A DNA stretch of 64,000 nt, taken from contig CAVSEP010000004.1 of the NCBI GenBank assembly GCA_963726995.1, positions 124,001 to 188,000 on the forward strand, written 5' to 3'. The position numbers and the translations under genes were made by a program. Below, piece after piece: positions 43,047 to 51,546 of the stretch (positions are counted from its first letter, which is position 1; every line of letters begins with the position of its first letter). This stretch comes from DAIDKA01 sp963726995. GTDB taxonomy: Bacteria; Pseudomonadota; Gammaproteobacteria; Steroidobacterales; Steroidobacteraceae. The notes below the pieces were generated by a model. The model worked only from the letters and a program-made list of their open reading frames with translations, made no database searches and was not told where the DNA came from.

Positions 43047-44254
43047 AACACGAGGCGAAGCAGGGGTGGGTCACCTGCTACATCGCCACCGTCATTGCCA
43101 TGATGGCGATACAGGCGTCGAGCCTGGGGTTCTCCCCACTCATTCCCTACATGAAGGAGTCATGGGGAATGACGTATACCCAGATGGGAACCTTCACCGG
43201 GCTCTATGGGCTCGTCGCTTTGCTGATCAGCCTGCCGGCAGGTCTTCTGGCCAAGCGCTTTGGCGAAAGATCGATACTCGCGGCGGGCCTGCTGTTGGCC
43301 ACGCTGGGGCTGCTCATGGTGGCTCTGGCGGCGAGCTACTTGCAGGGCCTGATGGCCCGCACCGTGTGGTTGATCGGCTATCGACTCGCGTTCATCAGTG
43401 TCGTTACGGCTGTTGCCGTCACGGTCCCGAGCCGCTGGCGCGGCAATGCGATGGGGCTGGTGGGCGCTCTGACCGCACTGGCCACGATAATCGGTTCCGG
43501 CTTCTCCAGTCACATGCAGGTGAGCGTCGGCTGGCGACTGAGCATCGTGGGCTTTGCGGCGCTGACTCTGGTGGCCGCAGCATACTTCGTGTACTTCTAT
43601 CGGCCAGCGAAACCTTCGGAAACGCGGACACAAGCGGTGCAACCGGGGCGCTCGGGAATGTTCTCCGCGTTCAAGATTCCGATCGTCTGGACCATTCCAC
43701 TGCTGGGGCTTGCGAATGCCGGCGGATTTGCGGCGACATTTTTTGTCCCGTCGGTGATCCTCTCCGAATTCCACGGTGGTCCGCGGATGTCATCGGCCAT
43801 CATTGCGGGGGCGTACTCGCTTGCGATCGTAGTCAATCCACTGTGCGGCTGGCTTGCCGATCGCCTGGACCGATGGCTCGTCATGGCGGCCATGAGCGCC
43901 GTGATGCTCCCGGCGTGCCTGCTGATGTCCTCGCGCAATGTCTATGTCTTCGGGGCCGCAACGGCGATTCTCGTCGCAGTCGGTCACGCGGGCGCCAATC
44001 AAGTGTATCCGACCGCCGCCGGTCTACTGCGGGGACGGGATACCGGACCCATCATGGGAATCGTGGGACTGGGCAGCGGTATCTTCGGCTACCTTGGACC
44101 TCAGGCGCTGGGTTGGCTGCGCGATTATTCGGGCGGATTTGACCTGGGGTGGAGAGTCGTGATGGGGACCACTTTCGGTATGGTGCTGCTCATGCTGCAC
44201 CTGAAGCGCTACGCCGCTGCCCAGGACAGGGCGCGGCAGCAGGTGAACGGATGA
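43025..44254 (+). CDS. MFS transporter
   Basis: A 409-residue permease with 12 predicted helices. The TM2-3 loop has 'GLLAKRFGERSILAAGLLLA' (MFS motif A-like), and helices 7-12 include 'GFAATFFVPSVILSEFHGG' and 'LCGWLADRLDRWLVMAAMSAV', with a second motif-A copy. Probably an importer of the organic acid processed by the CoA-transferases and dehydratase-like proteins of the operon, or an exporter of a product. It overlaps the upstream gene by 22 bp and the downstream start by 4 bp (ATGA). Confidence 0.9.
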   Translation: MHTADTVEHEAKQGWVTCYIATVIAMMAIQASSLGFSPLIPYMKESWGMTYTQMGTFTGLYGLVALLISLPAGLLAKRFGERSILAAGLLLATLGLLMVALAASYLQGLMARTVWLIGYRLAFISVVTAVAVTVPSRWRGNAMGLVGALTALATIIGSGFSSHMQVSVGWRLSIVGFAALTLVAAAYFVYFYRPAKPSETRTQAVQPGRSGMFSAFKIPIVWTIPLLGLANAGGFAATFFVPSVILSEFHGGPRMSSAIIAGAYSLAIVVNPLCGWLADRLDRWLVMAAMSAVMLPACLLMSSRNVYVFGAATAILVAVGHAGANQVYPTAAGLLRGRDTGPIMGIVGLGSGIFGYLGPQALGWLRDYSGGFDLGWRVVMGTTFGMVLLMLHLKRYAAAQDRARQQVNG

Positions 44255-45381
44255 ACAATATTTCGGCATGGGGAAAATGCGCCATGGAGCCCATTCCACC
44301 GAGTGCGAGCTGCGAGTTGAGCACCATCGAGGGGCGTTTGACGGCCGTTCTCAATGACCCGCTCGGTGCTGCATCGGCGGGCGGGGCGCGGGGTTACGTC
44401 GGGCTCGACATTCCTCCCGACCTGCTCCTGGCCGGCGATGCTGTCAGCTGTCATCTGCCACTGCGCCTGCCGCGCGACACGGCAAGGACGGCGCGCTGGC
44501 TCGAGAGCAGCTTCCCGCTATGGATTCATTCGGTGCTGGAAAGCTGGTGGGATGGCGAATTCGACTGTTTTGACCATGTCATATTTTCCCGCGGCGACGA
44601 TGCCTCGCACCGACTCTATTACTACATTTGCGAACTGCAGCGGCTCGGGCGGATCGGCGGCCCCCGGCCCCTGGTATTCGACGTTGCGCGCATCGCACGC
44701 GAGTCGAGTCGGCGCTATACGACCAGCGCCGTGCGGGACCTGGCGAGCCAGCTGGGGATTGGGGAGGCAGCATTGCGACAGGGAGCCGCTGCGGCGAACG
44801 AACGGCGGCGGTTGTTTGCGTTCGTTCTTGGGCAGCGGCAGGGTCCAGGAAGCTTCTACGAGCGATTTGTTCGCGCGAGCCTGTACGCTGATCCCGTGGT
44901 ATTGCTGCAAGGCTGGAATCCGCAGCTCTTGGGCGCCTCAGGCGCCGGAGTCGTGCTCGCCGGCAGCAATCCACCGGATGAGCGCATTCATTTGGCCATT
45001 GAACAGGCTGGCTGCACTGTCCTCGAGGAACTCTATGATCGTGGACTGAAGCGTCTGGGTTTGGAGGTGGACGCTGCGGCGCAGGATCTGCCCCGGGCCA
45101 TCGCGGAACGCTGGTTGGCACATCATTTCGCCTCCCGGGACATTTCAGACCCTGCGGTTGAACTGATTGCCGCCGTGCGGCGGACCCGGGCAGTTGCGGC
45201 GATTCTGTGGTGTACGCGCGAGGACGAGGCGCTCGCGTGGCGCGTAGCCGGACAACGCACGGCGCTGCAACGGGCGGGGATCCCCGCGCTGGTGCTGGTC
45301 GCGCGCTCCTGGACCTTTGATGACGGGGCGGTTGAGGAAATCAGATCCTTCCTGGGAGAGCTGGCGCTTGAATCTGCTTGA
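44251..45381 (+). CDS. 2-hydroxyacyl-CoA dehydratase/benzoyl-CoA reductase family subunit, cysteine-poor
   Basis: A 376-residue protein whose layout fits PF06050 subunits (HgdB, FldC, BcrC type). 'YVGLDIPPDLLLAGDAVSCHLPL' matches the 'P-x-E-x-x-x-A-x-G-x-x-P' start; 'GDDASHRLYYYICEL' falls where these proteins have C-D-x-x-R; 'AAILWCTREDEALAWR' is the third position. Of the three usual cluster Cys, only the last appears kept, so the subunit may not hold a [4Fe-4S] cluster. Family members dehydrate 2-hydroxyacyl-CoA or reduce aromatic acyl-CoA after activation by an ATP-dependent ferredoxin-like activator, which is not in this window. Coupled to the permease gene by ATGA. Confidence 0.72.
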   Translation: MNNISAWGKCAMEPIPPSASCELSTIEGRLTAVLNDPLGAASAGGARGYVGLDIPPDLLLAGDAVSCHLPLRLPRDTARTARWLESSFPLWIHSVLESWWDGEFDCFDHVIFSRGDDASHRLYYYICELQRLGRIGGPRPLVFDVARIARESSRRYTTSAVRDLASQLGIGEAALRQGAAAANERRRLFAFVLGQRQGPGSFYERFVRASLYADPVVLLQGWNPQLLGASGAGVVLAGSNPPDERIHLAIEQAGCTVLEELYDRGLKRLGLEVDAAAQDLPRAIAERWLAHHFASRDISDPAVELIAAVRRTRAVAAILWCTREDEALAWRVAGQRTALQRAGIPALVLVARSWTFDDGAVEEIRSFLGELALESA

Positions 45382-47515
45382 GGGTCACACGGTGCTCGCG
45401 TGGGGCGGCACGCCGGATGGGGCGCTGGCGAGGTTCCTCCGCTCACTGGGTGCGGTGGTCACGGCGGCAGAGCCGAATCCGGCGGATCTCGCCGCAGCTT
45501 CCTTTCTGATCGAGGATCTGGGACTGCACCGACTCGAGGCCTTCGGCCTCACGCGCGTGGCGATCGAACAAGCGAATCCTGCCTTGGTGCACGTCTCGGT
45601 GACGGCCTTCGGTAGCCACGGCCCGCGCGCCACGTGGAAGGCCGGGGAGCTGGTGGTGTCGGCCACGGGTGGGGTGCTGCGGCTGACCGGTGACTCGGAC
45701 CGGCCGCCGGTCAAGGAGGCGCTCGATGCCTGCCTGTTTCACGCCGACATGGTGGCTGCTGCCGGCGCGATGGCGGCTCATTACTCGCGCGGGCGCACGG
45801 CCCGCGGCCAGCATGTTGACGTTTCAGCGCAGGAAGTTGCCTTCAGTCGCAACGTCAACGGGGTCTTGGTTTGGCAGTTCGATCGGCGCCAGTTGCACCG
45901 CGTCGGCGGTGCGGTGAGCTATGGAAAGGTTACGGTGCGCTGCATCTGGCGGCTGGCGGATGGATGGTGTTTCCATTCGCTAATGACCGGCAGATTCGGT
46001 GCCCCGGCCAATCAGGCGTTGTCGCAGTGGATGGACGAGGTCGGCGCCCGCAATCCCATGCAGGGTGTGGATTGGTTGCGGTACAACCGCTCGACGCTCG
46101 ACAGCACCCTTCGGGAGCAATGGGAAGCGGCGATGGACGCTTTCTTTCGCAGCCGTACCCGGGAGGAAATCCGCAGCGAAGGTTGCAGGCGCGGACTCAA
46201 CGCCTGCGTCCTGTCGGCGCCGGTCGATGTGTGGTCCGACCGGCATCTGCAGGCCCGGGCCTTTTGGGCGGGCACTTCCGAGGGCCTTCGCCCCTCCTGG
46301 TTTGCCGCCCTGCGGCCGGGTCCGAAGTGCGAGCCAGTCGATCATACTGAAGGTCCCGTCGAAGGTCAGGCCACCGGACCGCTCGCGGGGCTGCGGGTGC
46401 TGGATTTCTCCTGGGCGCTGGTCGGGTCGATCACCACCAAGATTCTGGGGGATCTCGGCGCCGACGTCATCAAGGTGGAGAGCCGCAGCCGGCCATGTCT
46501 GTCGCGCATGGACGTGCAGGTGGCGGTGTCGAGTGCAAAGGATCTCGACGATAAACCCTGGTTTGCCCACCTGAACACCTCCAAGCGCAGTGTGGCGCTG
46601 GATCTGAAGCGGGCGGAGTCGCGCGAAGTGCTCGAACCGCTGATCCGCTGGGCGGACGTCGTCGTGGAGAATTTCTCACCCGGTACCATGGCCAAGCTGG
46701 GTCTCGACTACGAGTCGCTGGTGAAGATCAATCCGGCCCTGGTCATGGCCTCCGGCAGTGTCTACGGGCAGACCGGGCCGTTGGCGCAGGAGTGGGGAAT
46801 CGATGGAACCGGCGCCGCGCTCTCTGGCCGCACCTACATGACCGGATGGCCGGACCGCGATCCCGTGACGCCAGGGGCGGTGCCCTATGGTGACGTGATA
46901 GTGCCATATGTCATGGTGGCGCAGACGGTTGCAGCCTTGCAGTGCCGCCGGCACACGGGCCGGGGTGCGCACATCGACGCCGCGATGTATGAGATATGCG
47001 TGCAGCAGATGTGGCCGGCCATTCGCGCGGCCCAGGGCGGCGCGGCAACAGCGCGCGGCGGCAATGCGGATGCGCGGGTGTATTGGCAGGACGTTCTGCC
47101 GGCCCGCGGCAACGATCGATGGGTCGCCGTCATCATCAGCGATGAGACCGAATGGAACCGCCTCATGCGCCTCACGGCGGGTGCGGCGCCGCAGGTGTGG
47201 AGCGTGACACATACTGATGTCGTGCTGGCCGAAATCCTGCAGTGCGAAGGCATCGCGGCCGGCGTAGTGCAGGATATGGAAGACCTCGTGGAGCGTGATC
47301 CCGGGATCGCGGCCCGCGGCGCGCTGGTTACCCTGGATCATGTGCGCCTTGGCCCCTTCGGTCACGTCAGGACGCCGCTGACCTTTTCCCGGGACCTCAA
47401 CCATCCCTACCGGGCGCCGGCCCTTGGGGAGCACTCCCGGCAGATCGCCTGCACGGTGGCGGGGTTGTCCGAGGAGCGAGTACGGGCGCTGCAGGAGCAG
47501 GGAGTGTTCGAATGA
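45368..47515 (+). CDS. Fused double family III CoA-transferase
   Basis: A protein of about 715 residues made of two CaiB/BaiF units. The N-terminal unit is divergent but keeps 'VHVSVTAFGSHGPR', an Asp in 'FHADMVAAAGAM' and 'ARGQHVDVSAQEVAF'. The C-terminal unit is canonical: 'LAGLRVLDFSWALVG', 'LGDLGADVIKVES', 'SGSVYGQTGP' and the Asp in 'PYGDVIVPYVM'. Both halves seem to keep the catalytic Asp. DddD (DMSP metabolism) is a known precedent for tandem units in one chain. The likely start is TTG 45368 with GGAGAG upstream, overlapping the previous gene by 14 bp. Its stop overlaps the next ATG. Confidence 0.85.
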   Translation: MNLLEGHTVLAWGGTPDGALARFLRSLGAVVTAAEPNPADLAAASFLIEDLGLHRLEAFGLTRVAIEQANPALVHVSVTAFGSHGPRATWKAGELVVSATGGVLRLTGDSDRPPVKEALDACLFHADMVAAAGAMAAHYSRGRTARGQHVDVSAQEVAFSRNVNGVLVWQFDRRQLHRVGGAVSYGKVTVRCIWRLADGWCFHSLMTGRFGAPANQALSQWMDEVGARNPMQGVDWLRYNRSTLDSTLREQWEAAMDAFFRSRTREEIRSEGCRRGLNACVLSAPVDVWSDRHLQARAFWAGTSEGLRPSWFAALRPGPKCEPVDHTEGPVEGQATGPLAGLRVLDFSWALVGSITTKILGDLGADVIKVESRSRPCLSRMDVQVAVSSAKDLDDKPWFAHLNTSKRSVALDLKRAESREVLEPLIRWADVVVENFSPGTMAKLGLDYESLVKINPALVMASGSVYGQTGPLAQEWGIDGTGAALSGRTYMTGWPDRDPVTPGAVPYGDVIVPYVMVAQTVAALQCRRHTGRGAHIDAAMYEICVQQMWPAIRAAQGGAATARGGNADARVYWQDVLPARGNDRWVAVIISDETEWNRLMRLTAGAAPQVWSVTHTDVVLAEILQCEGIAAGVVQDMEDLVERDPGIAARGALVTLDHVRLGPFGHVRTPLTFSRDLNHPYRAPALGEHSRQIACTVAGLSEERVRALQEQGVFE

Positions 47516-48798
47516 CTTCAGAAAGCCAGCCGCGCGCCCGGAAGCTCCTGAACTGTACTGAGGCGGCGACCAGCCACCAGAAGTCCTTCACCAGCGATCT
47601 GCGGCGCCGGGTCGTGGAAAACGGCGAGCCATTCGTGCTCGCGCAGGCCGATACGCCGCATGAGATCTTCCACGCCATGGACATCCCACTGATCAGCAAT
47701 CAGTGGTGGTCGGCATACATATCTGCCAAGCGCCTCGCGGGTACCTATTTTCGCGCCATGGATGAGCTTGGCTACCCGCCCAATCGCTGCCGCTACTGCT
47801 CCCTGGGGCTGGGCTGCACATTGGCCGGCGCTCCGGAGTCCGCCCCCTGGGGAGGGCTGCCGCGCCCGACCGTGATGGTTGCGAGGCTCACCTGCGATTG
47901 CATCCAGCACGTCTTCTCCCAGTGGGCGCAGGCGCTGGGCACGGACTTCTTCGCGCTGGAGGCTCCCGCCTGGCCGGATAAGCGGCCGGACTGGTACCAG
48001 CATTCCCGCTCCGACTGGGAGGCTGTTTATGGCCGGCATCGCATCGACCTGCTGGTCGAGGAGATGCAGCAGCTGATCGAACTGGTGGAGCGCAAGACCG
48101 GGCGCCGGTTTGACCTGAAGCGTCTGGGCGAACTCATGGAGCGCATCAACGAACAGGAAACCTACATTGCCGAAGCGGCGCAGATGGTTGCGGAGGCGCG
48201 ACCCTGTCCGGTCTCGATCGTGGATCAGATGCCGAACACCATGATTCCGCAGTGGCATCGGGGTTCCGAGTGGGCCGTGGCACATGCGCGCCGCTTTCGC
48301 GACGAGGTGGCTGAGCGCGTCAGGAACGGAGCTGGGGTCGCGGAGCACGAGCGTCTGCGGCTGATGTGGATCGGAGCGGGCCTGTGGCATGACACGAGCT
48401 TCTATCAGGCTCTGGAGCAAAAGTGCGGCGCGGTATTCGTGTGGTCAATGTACATGCCGTTTGCCGGACCGCAGTACATCCGCGATGTCAAAGGCGACCC
48501 GATGGCGGCGCTCGCCAGCCGCGTCTGCTCCATGAATGAGGTGCTGCACCTGCCGCCCTGGATGAACAGCTGGATGGTCAGTGAGGCGCGCCGCTTCGGT
48601 ATCGATGCCGCCGTGATGCTGGTGCCGCCGGACAATCGGCTGTCGCAGTCCGGCACCAAGCTCACGCAGTGGGCATTGCGCGAGGCCGGGGTTCCGGTGC
48701 TTGCAATCGATGCCGACATGGTCGATGACAAGAACTGGAGCCACGAAGTCATGGTGTCGCTGGTCGAGGATTTCCTCAAGGCCAATAGTTTGACTTAG
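47512..48798 (+). CDS. 2-hydroxyacyl-CoA dehydratase/benzoyl-CoA reductase family subunit
   Basis: A 428-residue protein of the same family, clearer than its partner. 'ADTPHEIFHAMDIPLISNQWW' matches the start of the larger subunit type (BcrB/BzdO/HgdA-like). 'NRCRYCSLGLGC' and 'ARLTCDCIQHVF' supply two of the usual cluster Cys. The third, normally in a N-R-S-C-x-x-x-S stretch, reads 'NRLSQSGTKL' here, so it is missing. 'GVPVLAIDADMVDDKNW' is the typical C-terminal end. It would pair with the 44251 gene product. Coupled by ATGA to the fused CoA-transferase; last gene of the operon. Confidence 0.82.
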   Translation: MTSESQPRARKLLNCTEAATSHQKSFTSDLRRRVVENGEPFVLAQADTPHEIFHAMDIPLISNQWWSAYISAKRLAGTYFRAMDELGYPPNRCRYCSLGLGCTLAGAPESAPWGGLPRPTVMVARLTCDCIQHVFSQWAQALGTDFFALEAPAWPDKRPDWYQHSRSDWEAVYGRHRIDLLVEEMQQLIELVERKTGRRFDLKRLGELMERINEQETYIAEAAQMVAEARPCPVSIVDQMPNTMIPQWHRGSEWAVAHARRFRDEVAERVRNGAGVAEHERLRLMWIGAGLWHDTSFYQALEQKCGAVFVWSMYMPFAGPQYIRDVKGDPMAALASRVCSMNEVLHLPPWMNSWMVSEARRFGIDAAVMLVPPDNRLSQSGTKLTQWALREAGVPVLAIDADMVDDKNWSHEVMVSLVEDFLKANSLT

Positions 48799-49073
48799 GG
48801 GCACTCCAGAAAGCGGGGCCGCTCATCGCCCGGAAGACTCTAAACCCGACCGCTGCTCAAGGCGCGGGTACGTCGGACCCACTTAATCCTCCGCCAGACG
48901 CTGAACTTTCAAAAGGTGAACCGTATGAACCACATCGGTAACGGACCATTCCGGGCGGAATAGTCTGGAAGCTATTAGTCCGAGCTCTCATTTGCTGGGC
49001 AATGTCTAGTGCCTCGGGCCCCTTCGCCGACGTGCCAATGTTGGGTGACACACTCGGCCCTGCCATGGCGGCG

Positions 49074-49682
49074 TCACAGATTGCCAGCAGCCCGCCTTTC
49101 GGCGAACCAGCAGCCCGCAACGAGCGTCTTCAGGTCATTGATATCACCACTACGAATGCGGTCGATGAACACCTTTGCCGGCAGAATAACCGTGAGGATA
49201 TCCTCGTGCTCGGCTGCGCTGCCATGAACGCCTCCAGCGAGGCCCATGTCCACTGTGCCGTAAACGATGGTGATTCTCTCTGAGGTGCCTCCTGAGCTGA
49301 CATACGCACCAGGATGAATAATCACGGCATTGCACAATGCCAATCCCGACTCCTCACGCATTTCCCGAACTGCCGCGTCGAGCGCTGATTCATTGTGTTC
49401 GATGGATCCCGCCACGAGGTTGTCTCGATATGGGTACTCACCGGCCACGAGTACGCCAGGGCGAAATTCGTTTGCAAGCACGACCTCGTCGCGCCGCGGA
49501 TCATGACCGAGCACCGCCACGGAGTTGCCGCGCTCCATCATTTCCCAAGTGGTCTGTCTGGTCCCGCCGCCGTGTTTTTCGACATCGATTTCATATTTGA
49601 AAACACGAAGAAATCCCTCGTGCAAGGGCGTCTTTCTGCGGATGACGGCCTTCAATTGTCCCGGTATCACGTTTAACCTCAT
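49074..49682 (-). CDS. NUDIX hydrolase (ADP-ribose pyrophosphatase-like)
   Basis: A hydrolase of about 202 residues for nucleoside diphosphates linked to another group. The NUDIX box is complete: 'GSIEHNESALDAAVREMREESGL' fits G-x5-E-x7-R-E-U-x-E-E-x-G-U (written here in parts: G-S-I-E-H-N-E, then R-E-M-R-E-E-S-G-L). 'VVLANEFRPGVL' and 'GAYVSSGGTSERITIVYG' are typical of ADP-ribose/ADP-sugar pyrophosphatases. I use the ATG at 49682; a GTG at 49706 is an alternative. It stands alone, downstream of nothing obvious on its strand. Confidence 0.9.
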   Translation of the reverse strand: MRLNVIPGQLKAVIRRKTPLHEGFLRVFKYEIDVEKHGGGTRQTTWEMMERGNSVAVLGHDPRRDEVVLANEFRPGVLVAGEYPYRDNLVAGSIEHNESALDAAVREMREESGLALCNAVIIHPGAYVSSGGTSERITIVYGTVDMGLAGGVHGSAAEHEDILTVILPAKVFIDRIRSGDINDLKTLVAGCWFAERRAAGNL

Positions 49683-49840
49683 CGACGGATGGCGCTGAGG
49701 CGGCACCGGCGGTGCAAGCTCAACTCAATTCACGGCATCCCGAAGGAACTGCCACGTCGAGAATATGCCAGTCCATCGGGATCAGGCCGATTTCGGCCTG
49801 GAGTATCTGGTTCTCGCGAGAGGCGAGCGCTTCGCCCACG

Positions 49841-50719
49841 TCAATCCCTCGGCCCAGTTTCTTCCCCACCAACCGTAGGGCGAAGGCCAACTGCAAGATT
49901 ATACGCAATCGGCGAATGTGTCGTTCGCGCCATCGGTCCCACTCCGGTCGCCTGTAACGCGAGAAAGGCGCCAAAGGCTACCACGCTGGCGGCGATCCAG
50001 ATCCAGGAGCGTGTTATCTGGTCCGCAAGTCGATCATGCGCGGCAGCCTGACCGGCGATCCGCGCGATCCTGAGCAGGCCGAACGGGGCGACTCCCACGC
50101 AAAGCAGATCCTCGACCGCGCTGCGAATCGGCTGTGCCTGCCACAAGAGACCCGCGATGAGGGCGGAAGCAGCGGCAGCCGCATAGGCCAATCGAATGGG
50201 GCCGGCGCGCGCAACTCCGGCCGTCGCGGCTGCTGCGCTGAGCCATCGCCGAGCAAGGATATATCCGGCAACGCCCGAGACTGCCCCGACAATTCGCCAA
50301 GCGGGCGGCCACCCCACTTGCGACGCGGTTGCGAACCAGTCCTCATGAGCATTGGTGGCCGACTCAAACGCGAGCTGACCCATAAACCAGAATAGATTCA
50401 GCGCACCCATCATCAGCAGCAGAAGGCGCAATCGCGGGGCGGGGCGTGTGTATCTCAGTAGCAGCACTGCCAGGCAACCGGCCAGCAGATTGCCAATGGG
50501 ACCTGATACATCGATGATTGCCAAATCCTTCGAGCAGCGGAACCAGATCGAGGTCAGAAGCCTCACTTGGCCCCCGGCAGCGGTGCACGCCATCGCGTGG
50601 CCCAGCGTCTCGTGGCACAGGGCTGCCAGTGTCGCAGCCATTATTCCCAAGGCAACCACGGTCGCGGGATCGTCGGCCGCCGACCTTGATTGGGGAAAGG
50701 ACGTTGCAGGGGCTTCCAT
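49841..50719 (-). CDS. M50-like membrane metalloprotease homologue
   Basis: A membrane protein of about 292 residues. 'ALCHETLGHAMACTAAGG' carries an H-E-x-x-G-H zinc motif variant, and 'VSGPIGNLLAGCLAVLLL' resembles the second conserved site of site-2 proteases (usually N-x-x-P/L-D-G region). Six or so hydrophobic helices follow. It might be an intramembrane protease or a degenerate relative. The start is uncertain: ATG 50719 lacks a clear ribosome site, and the frame is open to a TTG at 50812. It is divergent from the tetR gene with a shared palindrome between them. Confidence 0.65.
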   Translation of the reverse strand: MEAPATSFPQSRSAADDPATVVALGIMAATLAALCHETLGHAMACTAAGGQVRLLTSIWFRCSKDLAIIDVSGPIGNLLAGCLAVLLLRYTRPAPRLRLLLLMMGALNLFWFMGQLAFESATNAHEDWFATASQVGWPPAWRIVGAVSGVAGYILARRWLSAAAATAGVARAGPIRLAYAAAAASALIAGLLWQAQPIRSAVEDLLCVGVAPFGLLRIARIAGQAAAHDRLADQITRSWIWIAASVVAFGAFLALQATGVGPMARTTHSPIAYNLAVGLRPTVGGEETGPRD

Positions 50720-50793
50720 ATGCAAAAGGCGAGACGCTTGCTCGTCCCACCAGTTTTCCTTGACCAGATGTCGCTGCTGGTGGAAGCTATTAG

Positions 50794-50815
50794 CTATGAA
50801 CAATATTGTCAATAG
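50794..50815. promoter_or_regulatory. 22-bp palindrome, probable TetR operator
   Basis: Centred on AATATT: the left half CTATGAACAAT mirrors the right half ATTGTCAATAG except at two symmetric pairs. It lies 18 bp before the tetR start and upstream of the divergent M50-like gene, the usual place for an autoregulatory TetR site. Confidence 0.65.
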
Positions 50816-50832
50816 CAGGACGACGACTGTAA

Positions 50833-51423
50833 ATGACGAAAGGTAAGCGTATCCGCCGCGACCCGGCCGATGCTCGGCAGCTTATCTTGGACGCCGCGGA
50901 AGCAGAAATGTCGGCAAAGGGCCCTGCGGGCCTTCGGCTGCAAAATGTCGCCAGGGCGGCGGGCGTATCGCATTCGAATGTGCTTCATTATTTCGCAAGC
51001 CGCGCCGGCCTGATCGAGGCTCTCAACGAACGCACCTTGGATCAGCTGAAGTCGCTGTTGTTCGCGCTCATGAAGGCGGCACATTCCGCTACCGACGACA
51101 TCATTGGGCCGGCATTCGCCGCCTATCGCAGCGGACTTGCCCAAAGAACCCTCTGGGTACTGCAGGCGCCTGCGAAGCGAGGGGCCCGGACTTTACCGGT
51201 ATTCGAAGAACTCGTAGAGGCTCTGCATGTCCGACGCGTCCGCGGGGCAGCCCCGGGCATCGTCCCGGACAAGGAACAAACGCGCGCCATCGTACATCTG
51301 ACAACCATCGCCGCCTTTGGCGACGCACTCATTGGACCGCGACTGCGTGGCTGCACCGGTGCGGATGAACCGCTGGCGCGCCGGCGCTTCGAGAAATGGC
51401 TAGGCGCTCTGCTTTATGTGTAG
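50833..51423 (+). CDS. TetR family transcriptional regulator
   Basis: A 196-residue regulator. The DNA-binding domain is 'RQLILDAAEAEMSAKGPAGLRLQNVARAAGVSHSNVLHYFASRAGLIEAL' read in pieces: helix 1 'LILDAAEAEMSAKG', helix 2-3 'VARAAGVSHSNVLHYF'. The C-terminal ligand domain is unassigned. ATG 50833 is preceded by only a weak ribosome site. A near-perfect palindrome just upstream probably mediates autorepression and control of the M50-like gene. A HAD-hydrolase remnant follows immediately in the same frame. Confidence 0.9.
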   Translation: MTKGKRIRRDPADARQLILDAAEAEMSAKGPAGLRLQNVARAAGVSHSNVLHYFASRAGLIEALNERTLDQLKSLLFALMKAAHSATDDIIGPAFAAYRSGLAQRTLWVLQAPAKRGARTLPVFEELVEALHVRRVRGAAPGIVPDKEQTRAIVHLTTIAAFGDALIGPRLRGCTGADEPLARRRFEKWLGALLYV

Positions 51424-51543
51424 CCGACCATCAAAGCGATACTGCTTGACGTCGACGGCGCAATTCAGCTCAAGCGAGCGGACTGGAAGACCGCGCTCGG
51501 CACTCTTTGCGGAGAGTGCGCCCCGGCCGCGCCGGTCGGCTGA
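51424..51543 (+). pseudogene. N-terminal remnant of a HAD-superfamily hydrolase
   Basis: Directly after the tetR stop the same frame reads T-I-K-A-ILLDVDGAIQLKR, the D-x-D nucleophile motif of HAD hydrolases (D-V-D-G), then a short helix 'ADWKTALGTLCGE' and stops with TGA at 51541. There is no ATG; CCG occupies the place of the start codon. The remaining 180 or so residues of a normal HAD protein are absent. The ankyrin gene on the other strand ends 3 bp later, so the remnant marks a rearrangement junction. Confidence 0.65.
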
Positions 51544-51546
51544 TCG

